A stretch of 12,285 nt of DNA from Smittium culicis (taxonomy: Eukaryota > Kickxellomycota > Harpellomycetes > Harpellales > Legeriomycetaceae), in assembly GCA_001970855.1 (NCBI GenBank), contig LSSN01004330.1, forward strand, positions 1-12,285. Direction: 5' to 3'. The translations under genes were made by a program, and so were the position numbers. Positions 1-8,159 of the stretch are shown here, piece by piece; positions within the stretch are counted from its first letter, which is position 1, and each line of letters opens with the position of its first letter. Below the pieces are notes generated by a model, which did no database searches, was not told the DNA's origin, and saw only the letters and a program-made list of their open reading frames with translations.

Positions 1-1246
1 TTCTCAATTAAATTAGAAAAAATATAATTAAAAATAAAAAATTGGAGACATTAGGTAAAAGGGTATAGAAAAAAACTTTAATATTATGAATAAATATTTA
101 AAAAAAAATCCAAGATGCAAAAAAATTTCATAAAATTTCAAATATGATAATAACCATATGAAATCTATAATAATAAATTAAAAATTATCGACTAGACACA
201 TACCGGGATATATAGTGAAATAAATAACAACCAAGATATGATAAGCAGCAAATTAAATATAGTATAAAAAAAATAGAGTCAAAAAAATGGAAAATAATAG
301 GATATAAACTACAATTTTATAAAGAACATTCAATTTGAGATAGCCGAAGCTTCTCACAACTAATATTTTTATAATCACAGTTTAAATTTGTTGAAATCAA
401 TGAATTAGATAAACGTATAATCAGTTAATTTGAAACGAATAAAAGAATTTATATTATAGTTATTTGCTTTTATTTATTTGAATAAACTATTTCTACTAAA
501 AAGATGATGAAAAATCCACTAAATAAACTTCCATTCTCACTCTTTATATACTTTACCTCCTATCTATAAAAACTGTTTATCGTTACGTTTAATTTCACAA
601 TTCTCAAGATAAAAGCTACTAACAGTCTTTTTCCTCTTCTATTCAATATATTCGATCTAATCGATAATTAATACTAGTAATTGTTTTCTTAAAATCAATT
701 TCAATCTGAATAGATATAATAACGCAGAATTATTGGTATGCTTATTTATTAAAAAGAGTCATGACCCAATCATGGCATAAGGAAATTAAGCAATTTACTT
801 GTGTATTAGTCACTAAGGACATGACTACTAATTCATCTATTAATGACTAATTGTACGTTTAAAAGATTTATTTAGTTTTAGAAAATTACATTAGAAATTT
901 TCTAAATTATTTAAATAATTTTAGTTTATCAAAGAAAAGTATTTTAAGTCGCATATCTTATTTAATTAATTCCATAGAAATAAAATATAGAAATTACCAC
1001 ATTATTTTACCAAATTATTTGTACAATAAATGCTATATCAAGAATATAGCGTCAAAATAATTCCCAGGCCACAATTATAAAAAATTTATCATAAAAAATC
1101 AGTCAACCGATAAAAAGTAATAACTCTGAAATCTGAAAGCTAAACACATAATATATTGAAATAGTTAAAATTTAGAATTATATGGTGTAAATGATAGATA
1201 ACCTATGTAATTCTCTATATGATTGGAGTGATATAAAAAGAGCAAA
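1..1246. other. AT-rich region without a recognisable gene
   Basis: No open frame of useful length and no RNA gene was seen on either strand. Stops are frequent in all frames. A 14-base string at 231-244 (CCAAGATATGATAA) recurs exactly at 9814-9827, but similarity does not extend beyond it. A TATAAAAAG string lies at 1232-1240, only 6 bases before the ATG at 1247; in DNA this AT-rich it carries little weight as a promoter. Just upstream of the ATG, in another frame, 1221-1244 reads D-W-S-D-I-K-R-A-K, which resembles the start of the ORF at 7493. Confidence 0.5.
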
Positions 1247-1468
1247 ATGATCAAATTAAGCATGGTAAAAGTTAAAAAAAAAGAACCTTTAGAGAAAATC
1301 ATTAAAAAAAACTATACTTTTTTAAAAAATAAAGCTAAAAGCTTAAACTCTTGGAATTTTTATAATAAAGAAATAACAAAAAATGAAATAGCAATTATTA
1401 AAATAAAAAAATTACAGCTTGACGGAATAATATTAAGAACACTCTCTAATTGGGAAGTTAAAATCTAA
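1247..1468 (+). CDS. small basic hypothetical ORF, 73 aa
   Basis: This is an intact ATG-to-TAA frame of 73 codons, lysine- and isoleucine-rich, with no signal peptide, membrane segment or motif that I recognise. It is followed within 20 bases by a cluster of hairpins. Its middle and end resemble the ORF at 7493-7717. E-P-L-E-K-I-I-K-K here lines up with E-S-M-K-K-F-I-E-R there, and the ends T-K-N-E-I-A-I-I and T-K-I-K-E-K-A-I-I-I also match loosely. The segment just upstream (1221-1244), in a different frame, matches the start of the 7493 protein. This ORF may therefore be the frameshifted remnant of the same small gene or transposon-borne ORF. Chance cannot be excluded, because lysine- and isoleucine-rich frames are common in such DNA. 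Function unknown. Confidence 0.3.
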   Translation: MIKLSMVKVKKKEPLEKIIKKNYTFLKNKAKSLNSWNFYNKEITKNEIAIIKIKKLQLDGIILRTLSNWEVKI

Positions 1469-1473
1469 AGATC

Positions 1474-1527
1474 GAATAAAAGTCGCGGTGGAAAACCACC
1501 ACTAGTAGAACCAATTTTATTCTACTA
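1474..1527. other. cluster of hairpins with two competing folds
   Basis: GGTGG (1487-1491), loop AAAA, CCACC (1496-1500) is a perfect 5-bp GC-rich stem-loop. TAGTAGAA (1503-1510) pairs perfectly with TTCTACTA (1520-1527) around a 9-base loop. Alternatively GAATAAAA (1474-1481) pairs perfectly with TTTTATTC (1515-1522), enclosing the first hairpin and breaking the second. It lies directly after the stop codon at 1466-1468, so a 3'-end or structural RNA role is possible. I know of no matching family. Confidence 0.5.
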
Positions 1528-1887
1528 TTATATAATTATATAACGTTTTAAATTTACTCTCGAGTTTTACTTATCCTTGTGAAGTAAGGCAAGTACCTTA
1601 TTTTATTCTTTTATTTATATTAGCTTAAATACACGGGTCAGAATGTTTCTGTGCAAACTGAAAGAAAAAACGAAGGAGAATAAAATGGGATATAAAAGGG
1701 TCGCCCACATCCTTTTATGCCTCGGTATCGCTCGACTTTTACAAGAAAATATTCTTCCATTATAAACATATATAATAAAAAGCCTAAAATAAAGAACCAA
1801 TTTCTCTTATATTAATATTAAATTAACAAAAGTGAAAACCCTAGTGATAAAAACTAAGTACATGGAGAGATAAAAACCAAGATATAA
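1528..1887. other. no gene; small GC-richer patch
   Basis: Nothing recognisable. The patch at about 1636-1740 is visibly richer in G+C than its surroundings (for example GGGTCGCCCACATCC around 1698). The minus strand is open for 61 codons across 1615-1800, but the product matches nothing I know and the openness can be explained by the local base composition. I do not call a gene here. Confidence 0.4.
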
Positions 1888-2378
1888 ATAATTTTTTTTC
1901 CTACCGAAAAAAAAATAAAAATAAAAGAAATAGTTGAACTAGTAGATAAAAATGACCATTCAAAAATTAATAGATTAGAAATTAGAAATATTTTTCATAA
2001 AATCTATTGTTAGCTATTTTATAATGGAGTAGCTTGCAACAATATCCATTCACTTCTAATTTTAGAAATAAAAAAGAAAATAACACAAATTAAGTCAACG
2101 AATCTAGATAAAGAAATATACGAGCTATAACAGACTCAGTTAATAATAAATAAACTGGTACAGATGGACTTAGTTTTGAATTCTAAAAAAAATATAAAGA
2201 AATAATAGTCAAATATCCAAAAATATCATTTAATAATCCAAATGAAATTTCGCAATGGAAAGATATTAATTGAGTTTCAGTAATTGTTATAATAACTATA
2301 AATGGTGACTTCAGAAATTAAAAAAACTATAGGCCTATCACTTAGGCAAATCCAGGCGAAAAACTATATGCTAAAATA
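1888..2378 (+). pseudogene. LINE reverse transcriptase, N-terminal half (decayed)
   Basis: This is the remnant of the linker and first RT blocks of a non-LTR retrotransposon ORF2-type protein, which copies the element's RNA into DNA at a nicked target. Frame 1 (1888-2150, two stops) reads a linker-like part with N-I-H-S-L-L and K-K-K-I-T. After a one-base shift near 2150 the next frame gives T-G-T-D-G-L-S-F-E-F (2154-2183), the counterpart of the SPGPDG(I/L)..EFY block. It is followed by K-K-Y-K-E-I-I, then N-G-D-F-R-N (2301-2318) and K-N-Y-R-P-I-T (2322-2342), the classic KGD..xx.NYRPI(S/T)L block, then K-L-Y-A-K-I (2361-2378). In-frame stops lie at 2184, 2271, 2319 and 2343. Resemblance ends abruptly at 2379, before the catalytic F/Y-x-D block. 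Known: block order in LINE RTs. Inferred: the missing part may continue at 5889. Confidence 0.85.
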
Positions 2379-3253
2379 CAGGGTTCTACTTTTTTATTTT
2401 TCACAGCGCGTAAACTATTTTGCGCAGAAAATTTTCTTTTCGTGTTTCAAAAATTTTTTCTTGAAATTACTTGATTTTTTCCAAGAAATTTTTCAAAAAG
2501 CAATTTAAATTTTTCACAAGTCTGAAAAAATTTATAAAAAGTTAATTTTGAATTTGAAATAGTTTCAAATGCTTTTCAAAATCAGGATATAGCATACAAA
2601 CACTGTTAAAAAACATTTTTACCTTTAAAAAAACTATTTACACAACAAAAGTATATCAAAAAAACCCATTGAGCAAATTATTAACAGAAAAATTAATTCT
2701 ATTGATAGTAAAATTATAACCTTATAATTTCTATAAACTCAAGATGCTTAGTTCTAATTTTTTTTTTTTTTAGGAATTATTTAAATGATAAAAATTTTTT
2801 CTAAAAAAGCCTATTGAGCATAATTTATATATCCAGTTATAGCTTAAAGCATCTTACACATTTAATAGACTAATTTTGGTTTTAGAAAAAACATAATCCA
2901 AGGGAAGCCAAGAACAAAAAATTGTTTGACCCTTTACTGTCTAGCACACTTTAATAAATGATTTTATTGAATTTTTTATAGTTTATAAGTATAATTAATA
3001 TTGCAATTATTATTCAACTAATTTAAAGTAAAATGAGACTCAAGAAAAAAATTATTTTATTTTAATAAAATTGACTGCCTTTGTTATACTAAAAACTTTT
3101 TGTAGTCCGAGAAAGAGTTAATTCCGAAACTAGATAAATTAGTGGATTTAGAATTTCAAAATAAAAAAAATCTTAGTTACGAGTAATCTTTTATAAAAAA
3201 TAGCCATATAAAGTACTATAAAAAATATTTCATTTACATATAGCATAGTATCT
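2379..3253. other. AT-rich stretch of unknown origin
   Basis: LINE similarity stops at 2378, and the sequence from 2379 (CAGGGTTCTACTTTTTTA) has a different, T-rich character up to about 2600. It contains an 8-bp inverted repeat, ATTTGAAA (2552-2559) and TTTCAAAT (2563-2570), with a 3-base loop. The A-at-start frame across 2302-2508 is open but overlaps the RT block in another frame and is not a gene. A faint S-K-K-A-Y reading at 2801-2815 could be an RT motif A remnant (D.xKAYD), but it is too weak to call. Confidence 0.4.
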
Positions 3254-3255
3254 TA

Positions 3256-3278
3256 TTACCATTCGCTATAAATATGTT
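3256..3278 (+). repeat. mariner left terminal inverted repeat
   Basis: Eleven outer bases, TTACCATTCGC, match the inverse of the right end except at the second base. Further partial matching extends to about base 23. It is preceded by TA at 3254-3255. Confidence 0.8.
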
Positions 3279-3618
3279 ATAATAAATGATTTATAATATA
3301 TTAAATATAATATAAAAAAAATATAATTTCTTTGTTAATAATGTATATTACTAGTGAATTATTAAATTATAACATAGTAAACCAATGTTAATTAGCTATA
3401 TACCTTTAAAATGTCAAATAATAAACTTTGAATCATAATATACATTATGTAGTTTAAAAAATATATCAAACCTTTAGTTTATAATTTATCAAAAGGTCAA
3501 TTTTCGATTCTTAAAAATAGAAAAAAAAGTATAAATACGACATGATAATAAAAATTTTTCAATTTTAAAATCAATTTTTATTGACTTATTTAGTTTAATT
3601 TTTGCTAATTCAATAAAA

Positions 3619-4560
3619 ATGAAGTATAAAACTACCAGCAATGAAGACCGAAGCAGAATAATTACTAATTATTTGAAGAAAAATTCTGCTAAAATTATAT
3701 CGAAGGATTTAAATTTTGAAATATATACTGTTTATAGGATTATAAAAGTATACCAAAAAGAATCAACAACTGATTCAAAGAATAAAATTGGTGCAAAAAA
3801 CAAAAAAAAAAATTCTGATATCGAGAAGTTTATAATAAATTCTCTCGATAGCGATTGCAATTTAAGACAATCAGAACTAAGGGAGAATTAAGAGCGAATT
3901 TGGTTTAGGAATTTCGAAATCAACCGTACAAAGATGCTTCAATAAGTTTTTTTATAATTTAAAAAGAATCAAATTATTACCAGAGAAGAAATGACGAAGA
4001 GAATTTAAATGCAAGAGAAGTATATTCAAAAAAATATACTGATTTCACAAGTTGTATGGATGACGAATGGTTTTTTTATAGAAGAATTTGGATTCCCTGT
4101 TTCTATAAGATAATTTTATGGGAGATCAAAATGAGGGGCTTCTCCATTATTGTAGCTATAAAGTACGCTTGAGAAACATATCAACCTGCACTACAGTCAA
4201 TTAAAGCGGCTACAAAATCATTAAAAAAAGCAAGTAGCATACAGGTCAGGTACATTTCTTGAATATATCAATGAGCTTATCATTGATCAACTAAGTAAAA
4301 ACATTAAAAAATGTGTATTAATTATCAATAACGTTGCATTTCATAAAACTGAGCTAGTTAAAACATTCATAGAAAGCTCTGAATTAAAAATATTATATTT
4401 ACCTCCATATTCACCTTTTTTAAACCCCATTGAAAATCTATTTTCAAAGTTAAAGATTAATGTTAGATATTCAAAAACAATAGATGAAATTTTTCTTTTT
4501 GAAAAAATATATTATGTGTTTAAAATTATATCAAAAGAAGCTTTTTTTCGGTTATTATAG
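3619..4560 (+). pseudogene. Tc1/mariner-like DDE transposase, frameshifted
   Basis: The transposase cuts and pastes its element at TA sites. The first frame (3619-3891, 90 codons from ATG) is an N-terminal helix-turn-helix domain (start E-D-R-S-R-I-I-T-N-Y-L, then a second helix pair). After a shift near 3890 the next frame reads G-I-S-K-S-T-V-Q-R (about 3907-3933), the second HTH. A further shift gives M-D-D-E-W-F-F near 4056-4076, probably around the first catalytic Asp. The last open part is 4225-4560 (111 codons, no ATG). It holds V-L-I-I-N-N-V-A-F-H-K (4315-4347), where the family has (M/I)DNA.xHK, so the second catalytic Asp codon is AAT (Asn, 4327-4329). It also holds L-P-P-Y-S-P-F-L-N-P-I-E (4399-4434) with the third acidic residue Glu kept. 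At least two frameshifts, a few stops and the Asp-to-Asn change mark it as dead. Confidence 0.88.
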
Positions 4561-4748
4561 AACCATGATAAAGTATTTGATATATTCATCAAGAAGAGAA
4601 ATAATCGAACAATGAAATTTCAAGCTTTTTATTATAAAATTTATTTTAACTTAGTTTATTTTTTAAAAATTTTAGTTAAAAAATTATATAAATTAATAAA
4701 AAATATAGGTAAAAATAACAAATTAGGAAATATTGTGTGAACGCAATC

Positions 4749-4771
4749 AATATACTTTAGGCGAATGGTTA
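4749..4771 (-). repeat. mariner right terminal inverted repeat
   Basis: GCGAATGGTTA (4761-4771) is the inverse of the left end with one mismatch and is followed by TA at 4772-4773. The inner 12 bases match the left copy only partly. Confidence 0.8.
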
Positions 4772-4807
4772 TATATCATTTAAATAATTTCTAAAATATT
4801 TGGTTTT

Positions 4808-5110
4808 TGAGTAGAGATAGTTTTTGATCGATTTATCGTTTAATTGATTGATTGTCTTACCTTTTTATCGTTTTTCCAGATTATCAGAATATCTTAATTC
4901 GTTTGAAAATTTGAACAGTTGTATTTTTTTCGAATTTGATTTAATTTATAGGGGTGGGAAGGTTTCGTTAAAGAGGGTTTCTTTGAATTTTTATCGACTC
5001 CGAATAGAGTTGTTTTTGAATTGGTTTATCGTTAAATCTGAATTTCCAAATAAGTCGTGTTTTATATTAACGTAGAATCTTTGGGCTTTGTGTTTTCGTT
5101 GAAGCCTATT
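4808..5110 (-). pseudogene. possible decayed ORF of unknown origin
   Basis: Strand composition changes sharply here: the + strand is T- and G-rich, so the minus strand is A- and C-rich, as coding strands are elsewhere in this window. One minus frame runs about 100 codons with five stops, including a stretch rich in Lys, Ser, Thr, Pro and Asn (for example K-P-S-H-P-Y-K-L-N-Q-I around 4960). The + strand is also open for 75 codons from an ATG at 4848 to 5075. Neither product is recognisable and I cannot say which strand, if either, was coding. Its position just outside the mariner right end makes another decayed mobile element plausible. Low confidence. Confidence 0.2.
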
Positions 5111-5246
5111 TGTATTTAATTATAAAAAGTATGATAGTTTTCTCAAGTTAATCTGTGTTTAAATATATAATAAATTATTGAATAGATAATATATTATTAA
5201 TTCGTAGAAAAGTATATAATTAATAAGAAATAGTATAGTGAGAATC

Positions 5247-5492
5247 ATGAAAAATGATACTATTAAAGATAAATTTATTAGAGAAATAAAAATTTCGAAA
5301 AAAAAAGATCAGAAATCTGGTTAGAAAAATTTATTAGATAAGTTTTAAGAAAATTATAAGTTATTAAATCTAAAGTGTCAGTCAATTTTAATTCAAGCGA
5401 GTAGAATAAGATAAAGAAAAAGGCAAATAAAAAGAAATAATGAGGATGGAGATGGTGTACAAATAAAGATCATGAATTATAAAAAAAAATCA
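5247..5492 (+). pseudogene. possible basic-protein pseudo-ORF
   Basis: From the ATG at 5247 one frame runs about 82 codons with only three stops. That is sparse for DNA this AT-rich. The reading is highly charged (M-K-N-D-T-I-K-D-K-F-I-R-E-I-K at the start, R-K-R-Q-I-K-R-N-N-E-D-G later). A basic nucleic-acid-binding ORF1 or gag-like protein of a retroelement would look like this. No zinc knuckle or RNA-recognition motif is visible, so that is only a guess. It lies about 400 bases before the C-terminal RT fragment, on the same strand. Confidence 0.2.
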
Positions 5493-5633
5493 CAGAACCA
5501 TTAAAAAAACATTAGTTGAATTTAATAAAGTTATCCAATGAAAGGAAAATTTTCATTAATGATAAAATATTCTATTATTTTTACTTGAAATTAATGTAAA
5601 AAATTTGGTGGTTTTTATCCGATCCAAGCCAAG

Positions 5634-5669
5634 AAAAAAAATTTTGTAACGCGAAGCGAAATTTTTTTT
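5634..5669. other. A/T hairpin with GC tip
   Basis: AAAAAAAATTT (5634-5644) pairs perfectly with AAATTTTTTTT (5659-5669). Inside, CGC (5650-5652) pairs with GCG (5656-5658) around GAA, leaving a 5-base bulge (TGTAA) on one side. Homopolymer arms are cheap in AT-rich DNA, but the GC tip in register is less expected. Role unknown. Confidence 0.4.
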
Positions 5670-5888
5670 TGTAAAATTGTTTTGGTGTTAATCAAAATAG
5701 AAAGTAGCTTTTGCAAAATAGAATGGACTGCCCTGTAACCGCGAATAGAGCTCAGAAAGTGATAGTTAACATCATAAATAAACAAAAATCGGAGTTTATT
5801 AAAAAAGAATAATATTAAATAATATAACAAAATTTTTATTATTGTTTGACAACTCCAAGATAAAACCAGATATAACCAATTGGTTCTT

Positions 5889-6980
5889 GATAATCACAGA
5901 ACAAGCAAAGAATTATGTCAGGGTAGATTGATATTATCTATGTTTATTCCTAGATAAAATGATCATTAAGCCAGATATTCATCAACAAAATATAAAATCT
6001 ATAGCATGATTCAAAAAATAAAGTTAAAATAAATGAAAAGTTTATAAAGCCTATAAAAATCTAGCAAAGACTTAGATAATTATACCCATTATCTTCTATA
6101 TTATAAAATAAAATCGATTGATCCATCCTTCTTTTACATAAAAGATAAATTTTAGGGTTAAAAACACCCAACGAAGGTATAAAGCTTCAGTAATATGCCG
6201 AAGATTAATCGTTATTTTCTATAAAAAGAAAGATATGGTAAAATGAGTATTATAAAACATACTCAATATTCTAGAATGTCAAAAATAATCAAGAAAAAAC
6301 ATTATACATAAAACTGGATAATTTAAATTTTAACTGGTTATAATAAGTTATATAGGATAATTTAAACCTTTAATTGTCTAAAAGTACTGTTTGGCTCTAC
6401 TGGGATAACGATTAAAGAGTCAAAATTATTTTTATCAAATTAATCTACAAGTAAAATTTCTAGTCAGAAAAATAGAAGACTTAAAATAAATAGAAAAAAA
6501 TGTTTTCTAATACATTATTATTTTTATAGTTATGGTTTTGCGCCCATAAAATTCAATTTTAGAGCAGTTTTATAAAAGAAGTCTAAAAAAGTCAATGAAT
6601 TTATTTGGAAAAACAAAAAAGCGAGAATTAAGTTAGATAAATTTGAAATGAGCAAGAAAAATGGCAGATTAGCTTTCTTAAAAAATGAAGCCTAACTGAA
6701 AGAAATGTAGATTAAATGATATAAGAAATTATCCTTAAACGAGGAGAGTATATGGAACATACTCGAAATTACAAAAATCAAGGGCTATCCAATAGAAATG
6801 GAATTGATTTTAGACCCACAGAATTACTAGCGGATAAAACCAAAAAAAAGAGTTAATAATTATTTCATTTACTGATTTAGAAACTATAAGGGTATTAAAA
6901 AATTTAAAGAATTAGAGATTCTAATTTGAATCTTTAACCATATATATTAAAATATAATTTTTTTTAATTTGATATCTAAG
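5889..6980 (+). pseudogene. LINE reverse transcriptase, C-terminal half (decayed)
   Basis: Blocks appear in the order known for LINE RTs. R-T-S-K-E-L-C-Q-G (5898-5924) followed by L-S-M-F-I-P corresponds to the G-V-R-Q-G-x-P-L-S block. G-L-K-T-P-N-E-G-I-K-L (6155-6187) then Y-A-E-D (6194-6205) and S-L-F corresponds to the catalytic Y/F-A-D-D block, here with Asp changed to Glu in the first D. K-T-L-Y-I-K-L comes next, in the position of the (S)G.xIN..Kt block. A long frame from 6579 holds N-E-F-I-W-K-N-K-K-A-R-I-K-L (6594-6635) and M-S-K-K-N-G-R-L-A-F-L, the (F)IW.xk..RI...GGL region after the palm, and runs on with I-W-N-I-L-E-I to about 6980. Stops at 6693, 6708, 6717, 6828 and 6873 and at least two frame changes make it non-functional. 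It could be the 3' half of the copy that breaks off at 2378. Confidence 0.82.
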
Positions 6981-7361
6981 ATTAATTTTATAATCTTGAT
7001 TATACAATCAAATCTTAACACAATCAATGTGTAATGCAGCTTTTAAAATTTACAATATTAATTTTAGATTTAGGCGCAATGTCATGGACCGATTCTAGAA
7101 TTTCTATAACGGTCTAGAATCATCTTAATCGTTTGATCAGTATTTTTTTAGACTCTTAGTAAATATTAATCAATGTTTTTGAAATAGTAAATGATCTTTA
7201 TTCACAATCCATAACCGTTAAATTAGTTAGAAAATATTTTTGTTTAATAATTATTTTATTAGTAAGCATTGAATTAGCAAGAAATATTGATTTTTAATTC
7301 GTTCTTGACTATTCTTTTAGTTTCTATTTTGTTTAGTTTTTATTTCTGGCCGATCAAAAAC
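6981..7361. other. no gene seen
   Basis: AT-rich spacer between the LINE 3' remnant and the palindrome upstream of the 7493 ORF. CTAGAATTTCTATAACGGTCTAGAAT at 7095-7120 holds a repeated TCTAGAAT-like word, but nothing codes and no RNA gene is visible. Confidence 0.4.
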
Positions 7362-7404
7362 CAAGAACAGAAAAAGTATAAAAAGGATGTAATTTCTGTT
7401 CTTG
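7362..7404 (+). promoter_or_regulatory. 12-bp palindrome enclosing a TATA-like box
   Basis: CAAGAACAGAAA (7362-7373) is repeated perfectly inverted as TTTCTGTTCTTG (7393-7404). The 19-base spacer holds TATAAAAAGG (7377-7386), a good TATA box, about 110 bases upstream of the ATG at 7493. Five of the 12 arm bases are G or C, so a perfect 12-bp match is not expected from composition alone. The word GTTCTTGA also occurs at 7301-7308. It may be a protein-binding site or a structured leader for the downstream ORF, or the promoter end of a retroelement (LTR- or LINE-like). The regulatory role is inferred. Confidence 0.45.
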
Positions 7405-7492
7405 AGTTATTATATCTAGTATCTTGTATATTTTTATTATATTAAAACATCTCCTATCTCCCATATTAACCTGAGTCTGACAGACAACTGAA

Positions 7493-7717
7493 ATGAAAAA
7501 CTGGTCATTTGATGAAATTAAAAGGCTAGGGACAAATAAGATAAATCAACTATTTGGAACAAGTCTATATAATATAGATATAGAATTGCTAATTAATAAT
7601 GGAGTAGAGAGCATGAAAAAATTTATTGAAAGGTGTCAGCTAATTTTGAATCACAACTCGGATTACATATGCACTACCAAAATTAAAGAAAAGGCAATAA
7701 TTATAAAGAAAAGATAA
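7493..7717 (+). CDS. hypothetical protein, 74 aa, intact
   Basis: An intact frame from ATG to TAA of 74 codons, less lysine-biased and less repetitive than chance frames in this window. It starts M-K-N-W-S-F-D-E-I-K-R-L-G, followed by what looks like a small helical protein (N-K-I-N-Q-L-F, then E-S-M-K-K-F-I-E-R-C) with a basic tail (I-I-I-K-K-R). No signal peptide or membrane span. Two cysteines do not form a recognisable metal site. It has the best upstream context in the window: a TATA-like box inside a perfect palindrome. The start at 7493 is the first ATG after that box. It shares short patches with the region 1221-1468, suggesting two copies of one small-ORF family, perhaps the first ORF or gag of a retroelement. 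Function unknown, and I recognise no family. Confidence 0.4.
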   Translation: MKNWSFDEIKRLGTNKINQLFGTSLYNIDIELLINNGVESMKKFIERCQLILNHNSDYICTTKIKEKAIIIKKR

Positions 7718-8090
7718 TTTGCGCGGCTTTAGTTGACTTTTTTTATAAATTAAATTGATTAATTAATTCGTTTTGGTTATTAGAAAATAGTGATAAATTA
7801 AAAATATTATGAAAAATCTTCAACTTTTTTCAAGATTTGGGAAGATTTCTGTGCTCAAATAATAAAATAATATAAATAAGGGTTATGGTTGTTATAAAGT
7901 TTAAGGATAGATAAGGCTAAAATAAGTTTTAAACAGACTATCTTAAAACCAAAACTACTTGTTACCTGAGTTTCTATACAGTGTATAATGTAGAAAATAG
8001 AATATTATATAGTGTTTAACTATAGATAATTAGGCTACTACACTTTCAGAACATTAGCATAATAGCTTAATCACTTGGATGATTAATAGT
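7718..8090. other. no gene seen
   Basis: Stops are dense in all six frames. No continuation of the 7493 ORF in another frame is convincing. No repeat or RNA structure stood out before 8091. Confidence 0.4.
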
Positions 8091-8159
8091 TAATAGAATA
8101 GGTTAGGGGTAAGTAATAGAATATTTTGGGGGTAAGTAATTTAATAATCTAGGGGTAGA
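8091..8159. repeat. 23-bp tandem repeat, three copies
   Basis: Copies start at 8091, 8114 and 8137, each 23 bases. The first two share TAATAGAATA, then GGGGTAAG at the end of the unit (8106-8113 and 8129-8136). The third is diverged but keeps GGGGTA at 8152-8157, exactly in phase. G-runs at a strict 23-base spacing stand out in AT-rich DNA. The third copy forms the left arm of the hairpin at 8144-8174. Confidence 0.75.

Larger units (their letters stand above)
3256..4771 (+). mobile_element. Tc1/mariner (IS630-superfamily) transposon, inactive
   Basis: This is a 1516-bp element bounded by imperfect inverted repeats. The left end starts TTACCATTCGC (3256-3266), and the right end, read on the minus strand from 4771, starts TAACCATTCGC. 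Both are flanked by TA (3254-3255 and 4772-4773), the target duplication known for this superfamily. Similarity between the ends continues weakly to about base 23 (A-A-x-T-A-T, then TT). Inside is a DDE transposase remnant on the + strand (3619-4560). The size of about 1.5 kb and the single gene are typical of complete mariner-like copies, so this looks like a full-length insertion that later decayed. It lies between the two LINE RT halves at 1888-2378 and 5889-6980. Confidence 0.85.

Noticed and set aside
2302..2508. + strand 68-codon ORF
   Set aside because: It overlaps the N-Y-R-P-I-T block of the RT in another frame, and the product is low-complexity Phe/Lys.
2801..2960. RT motif A-like S-K-K-A-Y and a later L-I-N-D-F-I-E as the missing middle of the first LINE
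   Set aside because: The readings are in different frames, carry stops at the key Asp and lack supporting neighbours, so they are too weak to annotate.
2379..5735. CAGGG at 2379 and CCCTG at 5731-5735 as the ends of a hAT-like transposon
   Set aside because: Beyond the outer five bases the match is loose, and the bases flanking the two ends show no 8-bp target duplication.
5615..5830. Minus-strand 71-codon ORF
   Set aside because: Unrecognised, Phe/Leu-rich and crossing the A/T hairpin. It is likely chance on the T-rich strand.
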